Positions 42,901 to 50,742 of a stretch of 64,000 nucleotides of DNA are shown here, piece after piece. Location of the stretch: positions 48,557-112,556 of the forward strand of contig DDTF01000039.1 in the NCBI GenBank assembly GCA_002345965.1. Reading direction: 5' to 3'. Source of the stretch: Flammeovirgaceae bacterium UBA2371 (GTDB lineage: Bacteria > Bacteroidota > Bacteroidia > Cytophagales > Cyclobacteriaceae). Made by a program: the position numbers and the translations under genes. Below the pieces are notes generated by a model. That model made no database searches and was not told where the DNA came from. It saw only the letters and a program-made list of their open reading frames with translations. Position 1 is the first letter of the stretch; each line of letters begins with the position of its first letter.

Positions 42901-43043
42901 GTAACGCGTCCTCCCATATTGGCCGGACCGATTGCGCGCCACTTATATTTTTTTATGGCTTGTTCTGTCGAAACATTTTGAGCCGAGACCCAAAAGGTAG
43001 ACAGCAAAAATGCCGCAACTAAATAGAGGTATTTATTATTCAT
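39918..43043 (-). CDS. Secreted Asp-box (BNR/VPS10-like) beta-propeller protein
   Basis: A 1041-residue exported protein (signal MNNKYLYLVAAFLLSTFWVSA). Residues ~20-740 hold at least ten Asp boxes of form S-x-D-x-G-x-x-W, for example SVDGGKSWKH, TKDAGKNWEK, SLDGGKTWEK, SDDRGSNWKM, STDGGRTFKV, SYDGGETWDI, SRDKGYNWEE, TRDGGKTWAN, TTDYGKTWST and SWDKGKSWTK. These form sialidase- or sortilin-like propellers. The end (about 890-1041) is charged and coiled. It is often annotated glycosyl hydrolase, but no sialidase Arg triad is evident, so a binding role is as likely. The start at 43043 is chosen because it gives a clean signal peptide; nine extra codons precede it in frame. Confidence 0.85.
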   Translation of the reverse strand: MNNKYLYLVAAFLLSTFWVSAQNVSTEQAIKKYKWRAIGPANMGGRVTDIVGVPGDQSTFYFGGADGGVFKTTNGGVTFEALFTDQRAFSVGALALAPSNTDVVWLGSGEGDPRNSVGYGNGVYRSVDGGKSWKHLGLDKTERIKRIVVDPNDPDVACVCALGREWGSNPDRGVFLTKDAGKNWEKVLYLDETTGCSDIAMELSNPKVLYAGMWTFSRKPWRFDDGGGKTAVYRSLDGGKTWEKIMKGLPNKPMARIGLSIAQSQPNTVYMITEFKDLSGTLFRSDDRGSNWKMVNDDPNLNFRPFYYSDVRVDPSNPDHLFTLSGRLSKSTDGGRTFKVIARDVHGDHQSLWINPKNGKHVLSGSDGGYQVSYDGGETWDIINNVELSQFYQILVDDKVPYNVYGGLQDNGTWVGPSNSLVEAGIMKRHWTGLAGGDGYYAVPIPGQEHEIYANLQGGVIFHVDTKLGNVRNIHPYPKITGSAGDAIDQHKYRFNWDSPIHISPHDPNTVYTGGNVIFRSRDKGYNWEEISPDLTTNDKSKQISSGGEIYQDNTAAEFHCTVLTIAESPKQKDVIWAGTDDGNIQITRDGGKTWANVKNNIKGLPAFAWVGKIHASEHDAGTAFVAVDQHRMDDFTPHAYMTTDYGKTWSTISGGLPQDDYVKVVRQDPHNPNLLFAGMEHGIFASWDKGKSWTKINVNLPPVSVRDLRVQARERDLVIGTHGRGAWILDDIRPLEEMGSATSKAAHVFPVRDAILWHYHDQVENLGDRTYRAKNPEFGAYINFYLQKDPTGPVEVSILDNAGKHIQTIKDTLSKAGINRIVWNLRSKGALALDNPPRGGWRSGSYNPMVIPGMYTAKIKVNEQELTTSILVKPDPRAKLSDQDYRMKLETTNKLNDLLSKTNEMINNSESVVKQLKQLKEKLKSDQEIGSDKALNGEIDQAIKKLQNFTDDVLRRPPPNMNYRQRPRLREEIGSLMYAVDGATARPSTQQSNRSVELDREAGEAASQLERILSDDVQKINDKVKNMPQIVVKKPAQKEM

Positions 43044-43071
43044 AACTAGAAGTTTTAGTTTAATTCTCAAC

Positions 43072-43102
43072 TCATACTAGGCATTCCTTTGATTTGGTCA
43101 AA
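43072..43102 (-). promoter_or_regulatory. Candidate promoter of the VPS10-like gene
   Basis: Minus-strand TTTG (43099-43102), a 19-base spacer, and TAGTATGA (43072-43079), which has two mismatches to TAnnTTTG. The leader would be about 25 bases. Confidence 0.35.
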
Positions 43103-43174
43103 CCAGTACTTTACATCTGTGCTAAATAATTATCTGAAAGGTTTTTTCCACAAAGAAAATTGATCGTTGTACTG

Positions 43175-43182
43175 TATATTTG
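43175..43182 (+). promoter_or_regulatory. Candidate -7 element for the TPM gene pair
   Basis: TATATTTG fully matches TAnnTTTG, 19 bases before the ATG at 43202. No TTTG at the expected -33 spacing. Confidence 0.4.
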
Positions 43183-43201
43183 ATGAATAACCTTTTAAAG
43201 C

Positions 43202-43855
43202 ATGTCACTGAAACAAAGATTCTCAGAACAGGATCTGGCACGGATCAAAGCAGCTGTCAAGGACGCAGAAAGTAAAATTTCAGGGGAAATTGTTCCGGTG
43301 TTTGTTGAGAAGAGTGGATACTATACAATTGCCAATTATCGGGGAGCCATGATACTGGCTTCTTTTGCATTTTCCCTTATCGTAATTTTTGATCGGTATG
43401 TACCATCCCTCTCCGTATATGATCCGCTATTGATTTTCGTAGTCGTAGTCGTATCAGGAGTCTTGGGCGCCATTATCACACATTATGTTCTTCCCATAAA
43501 ATTTTGGTTGCTCAGCCAGTTTCATCTTGACCAGTCTACCCGCAAACGGGCCGAAAGTGCATTCCTTGAAGAAGAAGTATTTAACACCCGCCATCGCACC
43601 GGAATTATGATTTTTGTTTCTTTTTTTGAACACGAGGTAATGGTAATGGCCGATCGTGGCATCAGCAAAGTAGTAGGACAGAAAGAGTGGGATAAAATCG
43701 TAGGAAACCTTATCGAACAAATTCGAAAAGGAAATGTAACAGATGGAATGATTGCAGCTATCAATCGTTGCACTGAAGTCCTTTTGGAAAATGGTTTCGT
43801 TAGAACAAAAGATGATGTGAATGAACTCCGTGATGACCTGCGTCTGGAGGATTAA
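43202..43855 (+). CDS. TPM-domain membrane protein
   Basis: A 217-residue protein with a split TPM domain: the first part (FSEQDLARIKAAVKDAESKI, then SGEIVPVFVEKSGYY) is followed by two membrane helices (about 42-62 and 76-98) and the rest of the domain (AFLEEEVFNTRHRTGIMIFVS, RGISKVVGQKEWDKIV). TPM domains (once called TLP18.3/Psb32/MOLO-1) are periplasmic or membrane associated. The function in bacteria is unknown. It is 12 bases ahead of a second TPM gene. A LemA gene commonly precedes this pair in other genomes, but none is present here. Confidence 0.87.
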   Translation: MSLKQRFSEQDLARIKAAVKDAESKISGEIVPVFVEKSGYYTIANYRGAMILASFAFSLIVIFDRYVPSLSVYDPLLIFVVVVVSGVLGAIITHYVLPIKFWLLSQFHLDQSTRKRAESAFLEEEVFNTRHRTGIMIFVSFFEHEVMVMADRGISKVVGQKEWDKIVGNLIEQIRKGNVTDGMIAAINRCTEVLLENGFVRTKDDVNELRDDLRLED

Positions 43856-43867
43856 TCCGATTACAAA

Positions 43868-44770
43868 ATGACCCGAGTTTTTTTTCTATTCCTGATTTCG
43901 ACTCTTCCATTTACAAGTCTCGCGCAAAAAGCTGTACCCGAACTTTGGGGTATACGTGTGCATGATGATGCCAAAGTGATGTCCGCTTCTGCAGTTGAAC
44001 AATTAGAGGCTCAACTCAAAGTTTATGAAGACTCTACCTCCAATCAAATTGCGGTGCTCATCGTACAATCTCTAGATGGTGATATCCTTGAAGAATATGC
44101 TTTACGAGTAGCAGAAAAATGGAAACTCGGTCAAAAGGATAAGGACAATGGAGCTTTGCTTTTGGTTGCCATTGATGATCGCAAAATGCGTATCGAAGTG
44201 GGGCAAGGCCTAGAAGGTGTGCTAACCGATGCACTCAGTAATAGAATCATCAGAAATGAAATAGCCCCTGAATTCAGGCGGGGAGATTATGAGGCTGGCA
44301 TACTAGCAGGAGTGAATGGGATGATTAAAGCCATCGGGGGAGAATATAGCGCCAGCGACAGCGATGGCAACATGGCTGAAGAACTCAGCGGAAAGGAATT
44401 GGTACTTATTGGCCTATTCATTTATGGTATTCTGGGCATATTCACTTTTATTGGTTTGGTTTCCGGCAAGACGGGTTGGATTCTATATTTCTTTCTCATT
44501 CCATTTTGGGCCGTATTTCCAACGCTAGCTTTGGGTGGAAGCATCAATATCCTCTACACGTATCTCATCGCATTTCCTATCTTAAAAATATTATTAGGCA
44601 AGACCGACTGGGGTAAAAAGATGGCCAAAAGCATGCAGTCATCGAGCGGCCGATCCAGTGGTGGTTTTGGCGGGGGATGGAGCGGAGGCGGGGGATGGTC
44701 CTCCGGTGGTGGCGGCTTCTCCGGAGGAGGAGGAAGCTTTGGCGGGGGAGGCAGCAGCGGATCCTGGTAA
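43868..44770 (+). CDS. TPM-domain protein with a Gly/Ser/Trp tail (YgcG-like)
   Basis: A 300-residue protein: signal peptide (to about TSLAQ), TPM domain at about 25-165 (VHDDAKVMSASAVEQLEAQL, then NQIAVLIVQSLDGD, KDKDNGALLLVAIDDRKMRI, IRNEIAPEFRRGDYEAGI), two or three helices at about 175-245, and a tail of glycine, serine and tryptophan (GGFGGGWSGGGGWSSGGGGF and on to the end at ~258-300). This is the YgcG layout. The low-complexity tail is a normal family feature. It is co-transcribed with the gene before it. Confidence 0.9.
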   Translation: MTRVFFLFLISTLPFTSLAQKAVPELWGIRVHDDAKVMSASAVEQLEAQLKVYEDSTSNQIAVLIVQSLDGDILEEYALRVAEKWKLGQKDKDNGALLLVAIDDRKMRIEVGQGLEGVLTDALSNRIIRNEIAPEFRRGDYEAGILAGVNGMIKAIGGEYSASDSDGNMAEELSGKELVLIGLFIYGILGIFTFIGLVSGKTGWILYFFLIPFWAVFPTLALGGSINILYTYLIAFPILKILLGKTDWGKKMAKSMQSSSGRSSGGFGGGWSGGGGWSSGGGGFSGGGGSFGGGGSSGSW

Positions 44771-44801
44771 GCCAGAGGTAATCATTCAATTATCCCATCG
44801 G

Positions 44802-44834
44802 ATTGTTATATCTATAGATTAAGCCCTATTTTTG
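44802..44834 (+). promoter_or_regulatory. Promoter of the glyA-tatC-rpiB unit
   Basis: ATTG (44802-44805, one mismatch to TTTG), a 21-base spacer and TATTTTTG (44827-44834). The leader would be about 47 bases. Confidence 0.5.
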
Positions 44835-44885
44835 GAGCCTTAAAAAAAGGGGGATTATCCTGCCTTGAACTATTAATTTACTCCG

Positions 44886-46157
44886 ATGAAACGCGACAAA
44901 ATCATCTTCGATCTTATCGAAAAAGAAAAACTTCGTCAACAAGATGGTATTGAACTCATCGCTTCTGAAAACTTTACCTCACCGCAGGTAATGAAAGCAA
45001 TGGGTACTGTACTTACCAATAAATATGCTGAGGGTCTGCCCGGAAAACGATACTACGGTGGATGTGAAGTAGTAGATGAAATTGAACAACTGGCAATTGA
45101 CAGGGCTAAAGTCCTTTTTGGAGCAGAATGGGCAAACGTACAACCTCATTCAGGAGCACAGGCCAATGCCTCGGTAATGTTGGCATGCCTGAATGCTGGT
45201 GACAAAATTTTAGGATTTGATTTATCCCATGGAGGTCACCTTACGCATGGATCACCCGTTAACTTTTCTGGAAAGCTTTACAATCCTGTCTTTTACGGTG
45301 TTGAGAAAGAGACGGGTTTAATCGATTTTGACAATGTGATCAAGATCGCTAAAAAAGAAAAACCCAAAATGATCATCTGTGGTGCCTCTGCCTATAGTCG
45401 TGATTGGGATTATAAAAAGTTGAGACATGCCGCTGACGAAGTAGGAGCAATTCTACTGGCAGATATAGCACATCCCGCAGGACTAATTGCCCGCGGATTG
45501 TTGAATGACCCCATGGAATATTGCCACGTAGTTACTACAACCACGCACAAAACATTGCGCGGACCTCGAGGTGGTATGATCATGATCGGTAAAAACATTG
45601 ACAATCCCTGGGGGTTGAAAACTCCTAAAGGGGAAATCAGAAAATTATCCAGCATCCTGGACTCTGGTGTATTTCCAGGTACTCAGGGTGGTCCATTGGA
45701 GCATGTTATTGCAGCCAAGGCCATTTCCTTTGCCGAGGCGCTTTCTGATGAATACTTGGATTACGTAGTACAGGTTTCTAAAAATGCCCAGGCCATGGCC
45801 AATGAATTTGTAAACCGTGGCTATCACATCATCTCAGGCGGCACCGACAATCACCTTATGCTTATTGATCTGAGGTCGAAGAAACTTACCGGTAAGCAAG
45901 CGGAGGAGGCATTGGTGAAAGCCGATATTACTATTAACAAAAATATGGTGCCGTTTGATACTCAATCCCCATTTGTTACATCTGGTATGCGTATCGGTAC
46001 GCCTGCCATCACGACACGCGGAATGAAAGAAAAGGATGTGATCAAAGTGGTTGATTTGATTGATCAAACGCTTGCCAAACACGACAATGCAAAGCACCTG
46101 TCAGCGATGAAGCGTAAAGTGAATCGCTTCGTTCAAAAGTTTCCATTGTATAGCTAA
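44886..46157 (+). CDS. glyA: Serine hydroxymethyltransferase
   Basis: PLP enzyme converting serine and tetrahydrofolate to glycine and methylene-THF, the main one-carbon source. The 423 residues carry the whole family frame: IELIASENFTSPQVM, NKYAEGLPGKRYYGGCEVVD, NVQPHSGAQANASVM, the PLP-binding lysine K222 in TTTHKTLRGPRGG, and SGMRIGTPAITTRGM near the C-terminus. Length is normal. It leads a run with tatC (9 bases later) and rpiB. Confidence 0.97.
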   Translation: MKRDKIIFDLIEKEKLRQQDGIELIASENFTSPQVMKAMGTVLTNKYAEGLPGKRYYGGCEVVDEIEQLAIDRAKVLFGAEWANVQPHSGAQANASVMLACLNAGDKILGFDLSHGGHLTHGSPVNFSGKLYNPVFYGVEKETGLIDFDNVIKIAKKEKPKMIICGASAYSRDWDYKKLRHAADEVGAILLADIAHPAGLIARGLLNDPMEYCHVVTTTTHKTLRGPRGGMIMIGKNIDNPWGLKTPKGEIRKLSSILDSGVFPGTQGGPLEHVIAAKAISFAEALSDEYLDYVVQVSKNAQAMANEFVNRGYHIISGGTDNHLMLIDLRSKKLTGKQAEEALVKADITINKNMVPFDTQSPFVTSGMRIGTPAITTRGMKEKDVIKVVDLIDQTLAKHDNAKHLSAMKRKVNRFVQKFPLYS

Positions 46158-46166
46158 TAGTTTAAG

Positions 46167-47006
46167 ATGATTGAAGATAAAGAGATGTCGTTCCTCGATC
46201 ATTTAGAGGAACTAAGATGGCATGTAGTTAGGGCAATCTCTTCTGTTTTTATTTTCATGATCGCGGCCTTTATTTTCGGCCCCTGGATATTTGAAAATAT
46301 AGTATTCGCCCCGGCTCGAATTGATTTTGTGACCTTCAAATACCTCTGCAAGGTGGGGCATGCATTAAACATGGTTGAATCGCTTTGTGTTGACATCATT
46401 CCCTTCAAGGTGCAGAGCAGATTTATGACAGGGCAGTTTACAATGCACCTCACCGCTGCTTTTGTTTTAGGTTTCATTGTTGCCTTCCCCTATGTTTTTT
46501 GGGAATTATGGAGATTCATCACTCCAGGGCTTCAGTACAAGGAAAGGAAAAATTCCCGATGGGCTGTTACCTCAGTTTCTTTTCTTTTCCTGGTTGGCAT
46601 TTCATTCGGCTATTTTATTATGAGCCCGCTTGCGGTTTGGTTTCTTTCCTCCTATTCCATTAGCGATATGATCTCTAATGAATTTGATATCACTTCATAT
46701 GTATCCACTATTACTGCGCTGGTTTTTGGAAGCGGATTACTGTTTCAACTGCCCGTTGTAGTTTATTTCCTTTCTCAAGTTGGTATTGTTACGCCTCAGC
46801 TGATGCGTCAATATAGAAAGCATGCCCTGGTAGGAATACTTATTTTAGGCGCTATCATCACACCTCCTGATCCATTAAGCCAATCATTAATATCACTTCC
46901 TTTGTACTTGCTTTACGAAATAAGTATCTTAATATCGGCAATGGTAGTTAGACGAAAGCGCAAAGAGGAAGAAGAAGAACTCAGAGCCGATCAATCTCAA
47001 GTATAA
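46167..47006 (+). CDS. tatC: Sec-independent protein translocase TatC
   Basis: Receptor core of the twin-arginine export system in the inner membrane. The 279 residues have six helices; the N-terminal cytoplasmic MSFLDHLEELRWHVVRA is the TatC signature for signal-peptide binding. The conserved loop FVLGFIVAFPYVFWELWRF followed by ITPGLQYKERK is present. An insertion at about 60-90 in the first periplasmic loop is longer than in E. coli TatC, as is common in this phylum. The C-terminal tail is charged. TatA/B genes are not adjacent. Its stop codon overlaps the rpiB start (TAATG). Confidence 0.96.
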   Translation: MIEDKEMSFLDHLEELRWHVVRAISSVFIFMIAAFIFGPWIFENIVFAPARIDFVTFKYLCKVGHALNMVESLCVDIIPFKVQSRFMTGQFTMHLTAAFVLGFIVAFPYVFWELWRFITPGLQYKERKNSRWAVTSVSFLFLVGISFGYFIMSPLAVWFLSSYSISDMISNEFDITSYVSTITALVFGSGLLFQLPVVVYFLSQVGIVTPQLMRQYRKHALVGILILGAIITPPDPLSQSLISLPLYLLYEISILISAMVVRRKRKEEEEELRADQSQV

Positions 47007-47437
47007 TGCAAAAGATAGCCATAGGAAGCGACCACGCTGGTTTTGAAATGAAGGAAAAAGTAAAAGCCATTTTACAAAACCAGGGTTATACCGTGAATGA
47101 TTATGGTACGCACAGCCTTGATTCAGCCGATTATCCAGACTTTGCCCACCCAGTCTCAAATGCAGTTGAGAAGAGTGACGATGAGTTGGGTATTTTAATT
47201 TGCGGATCTGCCAATGGGGTGGCCATGACTGCTAATAAGCATCAGGGAATTCGAGCGGCAATTTGCTGGAATGAAGAACTGGCCTCACTTGCACGTCAAC
47301 ATAATGATGCCAATGTGCTTTGCCTGCCAGCAAGATTTATTGATATGGGGTTAGCTGAAAAAATTGTAAATCGTTTTCTTCATTCCAACTTTGAAGGTGG
47401 ACGTCATGCGCGCAGGGTTGACAAAATCAGTTGCTGA
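47006..47437 (+). CDS. rpiB: Ribose-5-phosphate isomerase B
   Basis: Interconverts ribose 5-phosphate and ribulose 5-phosphate in the pentose phosphate pathway. The 143 residues show GSDHAGFEMKEKVKAIL with D9/H10, the catalytic base C66 in ILICGSANGVAMTANKH, RAAICWNEELASLARQHNDA and LCLPARFI. The GSANG loop replaces the more common GTGIG. It is translationally coupled to tatC and overlaps the convergent membrane protein gene by 11 bases. Confidence 0.93.
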   Translation: MQKIAIGSDHAGFEMKEKVKAILQNQGYTVNDYGTHSLDSADYPDFAHPVSNAVEKSDDELGILICGSANGVAMTANKHQGIRAAICWNEELASLARQHNDANVLCLPARFIDMGLAEKIVNRFLHSNFEGGRHARRVDKISC

Positions 47438-48830
47438 TCTTTCTGTAAGTATTTCCTTCTTTTTTGTACTTTGATGCCAAGGCTGGTATTCTTTCCATTA
47501 CCTCCTCCATCTTATTACCTGGATCAATTATTACGGTAGGTGGATACTGTTCAAAACAAGCCGCTACAATCTCTACATGACGATACATAGACATATCCCC
47601 AACTATCGGTTCCGATAATTCCCAATTAAGGAAAAACCCACCCAAATTGTTGGCTTGATAAACCGCCAACTCCGCGCCAAGCATCATTACGGACTGTCCA
47701 TTTATCTCCTTGTATAAATCATTTTCTGCCGCATAAAGATTGTTGTAATTAACCCTGTCCAGCTTCCCGGATTTAGAAAGCAAACTAACACTCATGATAC
47801 CCGTCAGAAACACCCAAAGCATCAACTCTGCTCTCCACTTTCTTCTGATTAAAAGCAGATAGTGGCTTATAAAATAGGCCAGGGGTGGAATAAACAAGAA
47901 CAAACTTGCTGGCGAAACCTGCCGGGCCACAAATACCTGTATCAAAGAAAATAGCAACCAAAGAAACATTACCTGCATCAGCTGAGATTGATACTTGGTA
48001 AACCGTGCTTCTCTGTTCATCATAAAAATGGAAAAGAGAAAATAAGTTAGGGGTAAGGCTGCAAGCATTAACAATGACTGGGTGCTAATGAGCATATCTC
48101 CTGATAGGGTAATGTTGCTTGCGTAAAAATTCTGCCATAGCAAATCTGTCTCTCCCCAATAGTAGTAGATTGTTATCAACAAAGCATGAGGCAGAAAAAA
48201 GCCAAATATCATGAGCGCAATTTTTCTGAATCCCGCACGGGTAAGCGTAATCAAAATAAATATGCACAGCAACAGAAATACCCAATAAGAAAACACAAGA
48301 AAAGTGGCCAAGCCCAGATACACCCCCAACTTCAAAATGATTTCATCTCTTTGGATCTTAAATTCAATTTCATGGAATAACTGATTGAGCGCAAAGAGCA
48401 TAACTGTAGAAGCGAGTAGCTCAGGAGAAAACTTAAGCAGATCAAAGGAGAAGAAACAAAGTATAGCAAAAATGAGTGCAGGCAGGTAAGTGTTTTCAGC
48501 ATATGCCTTATTGTTGATTAGCAAAACCGCGAAATAGCCTGCTTGAAAGAAAATGATTAACAAGGCCACAATGTGCTCAGCAACCATAGACCTGCCAAAG
48601 ATCACATTCACAAAGCCAAATAACAGACCGGCAAGGGGTGGAGTATCGTCAATAATTTGAACGTACATCAATTTACCATCGGCAATGGCTTCCCCCAACA
48701 CCATGTTTTTGAGCTCACTCAGTAATATCCCCGTTGGGTTAATAATAAACGGAAGCCCTATCAGAATAATAATGATGAGTAATCCAAGTAAGCGATAAGG
48801 GTCATTGATCCGAAAAAAGCGGAGCAGCAC
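47427..48830 (-). CDS. Polytopic membrane protein, possibly DUF6427/GT-C-like
   Basis: A 467-residue inner-membrane protein with about ten helices. It begins LLRFFRINDPYRLLGLLIII, then after the first helix an outside loop with SELKNMVLGEAIADGKLMYV and DDTPPLAGLLFGFVN. The D-D-T-P-P after the first helix lies where GT-C glycosyltransferases carry their catalytic acidic loop, but I cannot confirm the match. The C-terminal 100 residues are a soluble domain (ENDLYKEINGQSVMMLGAEL, VIIDPGNKMEEVM). Bacteroidota have similar membrane proteins near cell-surface genes (DUF6427). Start codon GTG. Confidence 0.65.
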   Translation of the reverse strand: MLLRFFRINDPYRLLGLLIIIILIGLPFIINPTGILLSELKNMVLGEAIADGKLMYVQIIDDTPPLAGLLFGFVNVIFGRSMVAEHIVALLIIFFQAGYFAVLLINNKAYAENTYLPALIFAILCFFSFDLLKFSPELLASTVMLFALNQLFHEIEFKIQRDEIILKLGVYLGLATFLVFSYWVFLLLCIFILITLTRAGFRKIALMIFGFFLPHALLITIYYYWGETDLLWQNFYASNITLSGDMLISTQSLLMLAALPLTYFLFSIFMMNREARFTKYQSQLMQVMFLWLLFSLIQVFVARQVSPASLFLFIPPLAYFISHYLLLIRRKWRAELMLWVFLTGIMSVSLLSKSGKLDRVNYNNLYAAENDLYKEINGQSVMMLGAELAVYQANNLGGFFLNWELSEPIVGDMSMYRHVEIVAACFEQYPPTVIIDPGNKMEEVMERIPALASKYKKEGNTYRKISN

Positions 48831-48941
48831 AGGCGATTTTGTTTAGAATTTGCAATTAAATGATAATTGGCGGAAAAAATCAGTATTGGTGCCTGGCAAA
48901 CCAATTTTTATTCTGGCGTCTCATCACCATTCACTTTTGCT

Positions 48942-48949
48942 TACCTTTG
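48942..48949 (+). promoter_or_regulatory. -7 element directly before rbfA
   Basis: TACCTTTG fully matches TAnnTTTG and ends four bases before the ATG at 48954. It argues for that start and against the in-frame ATG at 48867, which would lie upstream of the promoter. Confidence 0.5.
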
Positions 48950-48953
48950 GGGC

Positions 48954-49334
48954 ATGAGCGGAACCGTGAGACAACAAAAATACAGCAAGCTGGTTCAGAA
49001 AGAACTGAGTGGAATCTTCCAGCGCGACCGAAGGGGCATTCTCAACAATGAAATGATTACCATTGCCGAGGTAAAAATGAGTCCCGATTTAAGCGTAGCC
49101 AAAATTTACATTAGTATGATGCTGGCCAAAAATAAGGAAGAGACACTGAATCGACTGAACACCCACAAAAGTGAAATCCGCAAAGCTTTAGGTACTCAAA
49201 TTGGCAAACAGGTTCGAATCATTCCTGAATTGATCTTTTTTATTGACGAAGTGGAAGAAAATGCCATTAGAATTGATTCACTCATCAACAGCCTAAACAT
49301 ACCTCCCGCTGACAAAGACGATAAAGAAAGTTAA
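48954..49334 (+). CDS. rbfA: Ribosome-binding factor A
   Basis: Helps late maturation of the 30S ribosomal subunit by binding 16S rRNA near helix 1. The 126-residue product starts MSGTVRQQKYSKLVQKELSG and has the family core NNEMITIAEVKMSPDLSVAK followed by IYISMM, a KH-type fold with ALGTQIGKQVRIIPELIFF and DEVEENAIRIDSLI. A reading from 48867 adds 29 residues unlike RbfA and is rejected. It is 22 bases ahead of the FtsX-like permease, a gene order common in the phylum. Confidence 0.92.
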   Translation: MSGTVRQQKYSKLVQKELSGIFQRDRRGILNNEMITIAEVKMSPDLSVAKIYISMMLAKNKEETLNRLNTHKSEIRKALGTQIGKQVRIIPELIFFIDEVEENAIRIDSLINSLNIPPADKDDKES

Positions 49335-49356
49335 AGTCCACCAATTCTAGTTTTCT

Positions 49357-50580
49357 GTGAATCTTTCCCTGTTTATCGCCAAACGTTACTTCTTCTCTAA
49401 GCGAAAACAAAATTTCATTAACATCATTTCAATTCTTTCGATGGTGGGTGTGGCCTTTTCTACCGCAGCCCTCATTATAGTTCTCTCTGTGTTCAACGGA
49501 CTGGAAGGACTACTTCGTTCCTTGTATACATCATTTGATCCTGAACTGAAAATTGAAGCCGCAGAGGGAAAATCTTTTGAAGTCTCCGATGCCCTTCTTA
49601 CGAAATTAAAAACCATTGAAGGTGTGGAGGTGGTTACCGAGGTAATTGAAGACTATGCCTACATCCGTTACCGTGATGCGGACGTAGTTGCCACCATCAA
49701 AGGAGTAAGTGATAACTTCATCGATCAGCACCGTTTGGATGATAGGATCGTACAAGGTGAATTGAAACTAAAACAGGATGGAGTCAACTTTGCCATAATT
49801 GGAAGAGGCATACAATATGCATTATCTGTGGCGGTAGAAGATGAAATGTTTGCGCTTCAAATATTTTATATAAAAGACTTAAGACGATCTTCATTGGATC
49901 CCTCTCAGATGTACTCGCGTAAAACCATACGGCCAGGCGGTGTTTTTTCCATTGAAAAAAACTATGATGAAAATTACGTCTTCCTTCCTTTGGATTTTGT
50001 GGCAGACTTGTTGGACTACGGAAACAAAAGAACTGCTTTGGAAATAAAAACCACCAATGGATCGAACTTGCTTGCTGTCAAAGAAAGGCTTGCAGAGACT
50101 TTAGGCGATTCTTTCAAAGTACTTACCAATGAAGAACAGCAAAAAGATTTGTATCGCTTATTGAAAATAGAAAAACTATTCACCTTTCTGGCTTTGTCGC
50201 TTTTGATTTCAGTTGGTTCCATCAACATTTTCTTTTCGCTGATGATGCTTGCCATCGATAAGAAAAAAGACATCAGCGTACTCACCGCAATTGGTGCCAG
50301 TGAAAACCTCATCCGAAAAATTTTCTTTTCGGAAGGAGCAATTATCTCTTTCATTGGAGCAGGTTCTGGGCTGATAATTGGAGGTCTTATCTGTTGGTTG
50401 CAGGACCAATTCGGCCTTGTAGGAATGGGTATGGAAAATGCCGTTATTCCCAATTATCCGGTTACAATGATATGGACAGATTTTGCTTTAACTAGCCTGG
50501 TGGTTGTAGCAATTACGTTTTTGGTGTCATTTTATCCTGCTTCGCTGGCCTCCAGGTCCTATTCTACCCAGAATTTGTAG
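49357..50580 (+). CDS. FtsX/LolE-type ABC transporter permease
   Basis: A 407-residue permease of the lipoprotein-releasing (LolC/E) or MacB class. One helix at about 20-45 (FINIISILSMVGVAFSTAAL) is followed by a periplasmic domain of about 220 residues and three helices at about 265-290, 315-345 and 365-400. The first part, FIAKRYFFSKRKQNFINI, is the usual LolE start. There is no ATPase gene next to it. The start codon is GTG at 49357. The likely role is lifting lipoproteins out of the inner membrane, with an ATPase encoded elsewhere; this is inference. Confidence 0.87.
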   Translation: MNLSLFIAKRYFFSKRKQNFINIISILSMVGVAFSTAALIIVLSVFNGLEGLLRSLYTSFDPELKIEAAEGKSFEVSDALLTKLKTIEGVEVVTEVIEDYAYIRYRDADVVATIKGVSDNFIDQHRLDDRIVQGELKLKQDGVNFAIIGRGIQYALSVAVEDEMFALQIFYIKDLRRSSLDPSQMYSRKTIRPGGVFSIEKNYDENYVFLPLDFVADLLDYGNKRTALEIKTTNGSNLLAVKERLAETLGDSFKVLTNEEQQKDLYRLLKIEKLFTFLALSLLISVGSINIFFSLMMLAIDKKKDISVLTAIGASENLIRKIFFSEGAIISFIGAGSGLIIGGLICWLQDQFGLVGMGMENAVIPNYPVTMIWTDFALTSLVVVAITFLVSFYPASLASRSYSTQNL

Positions 50581-50742
50581 GTTTTTCTCATGTAGGAAAA
50601 GGATTAAGATTGTTCGGTTTTTTACACGGGGAATGCCTATTTTGCAATTCTGCTTTTACTAAAAAGCGTTTTTTTTCGTCCAAATGGACCCTTTTTCACG
50701 TTAATAATTGTTTTGAATATCAAATTTAATATTTAGAACCCC

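Noticed and set aside
50016..50453. 145-codon open frame on the minus strand
   Set aside because: Antisense to the FtsX-like permease; composition reflects hydrophobic codons read backwards.
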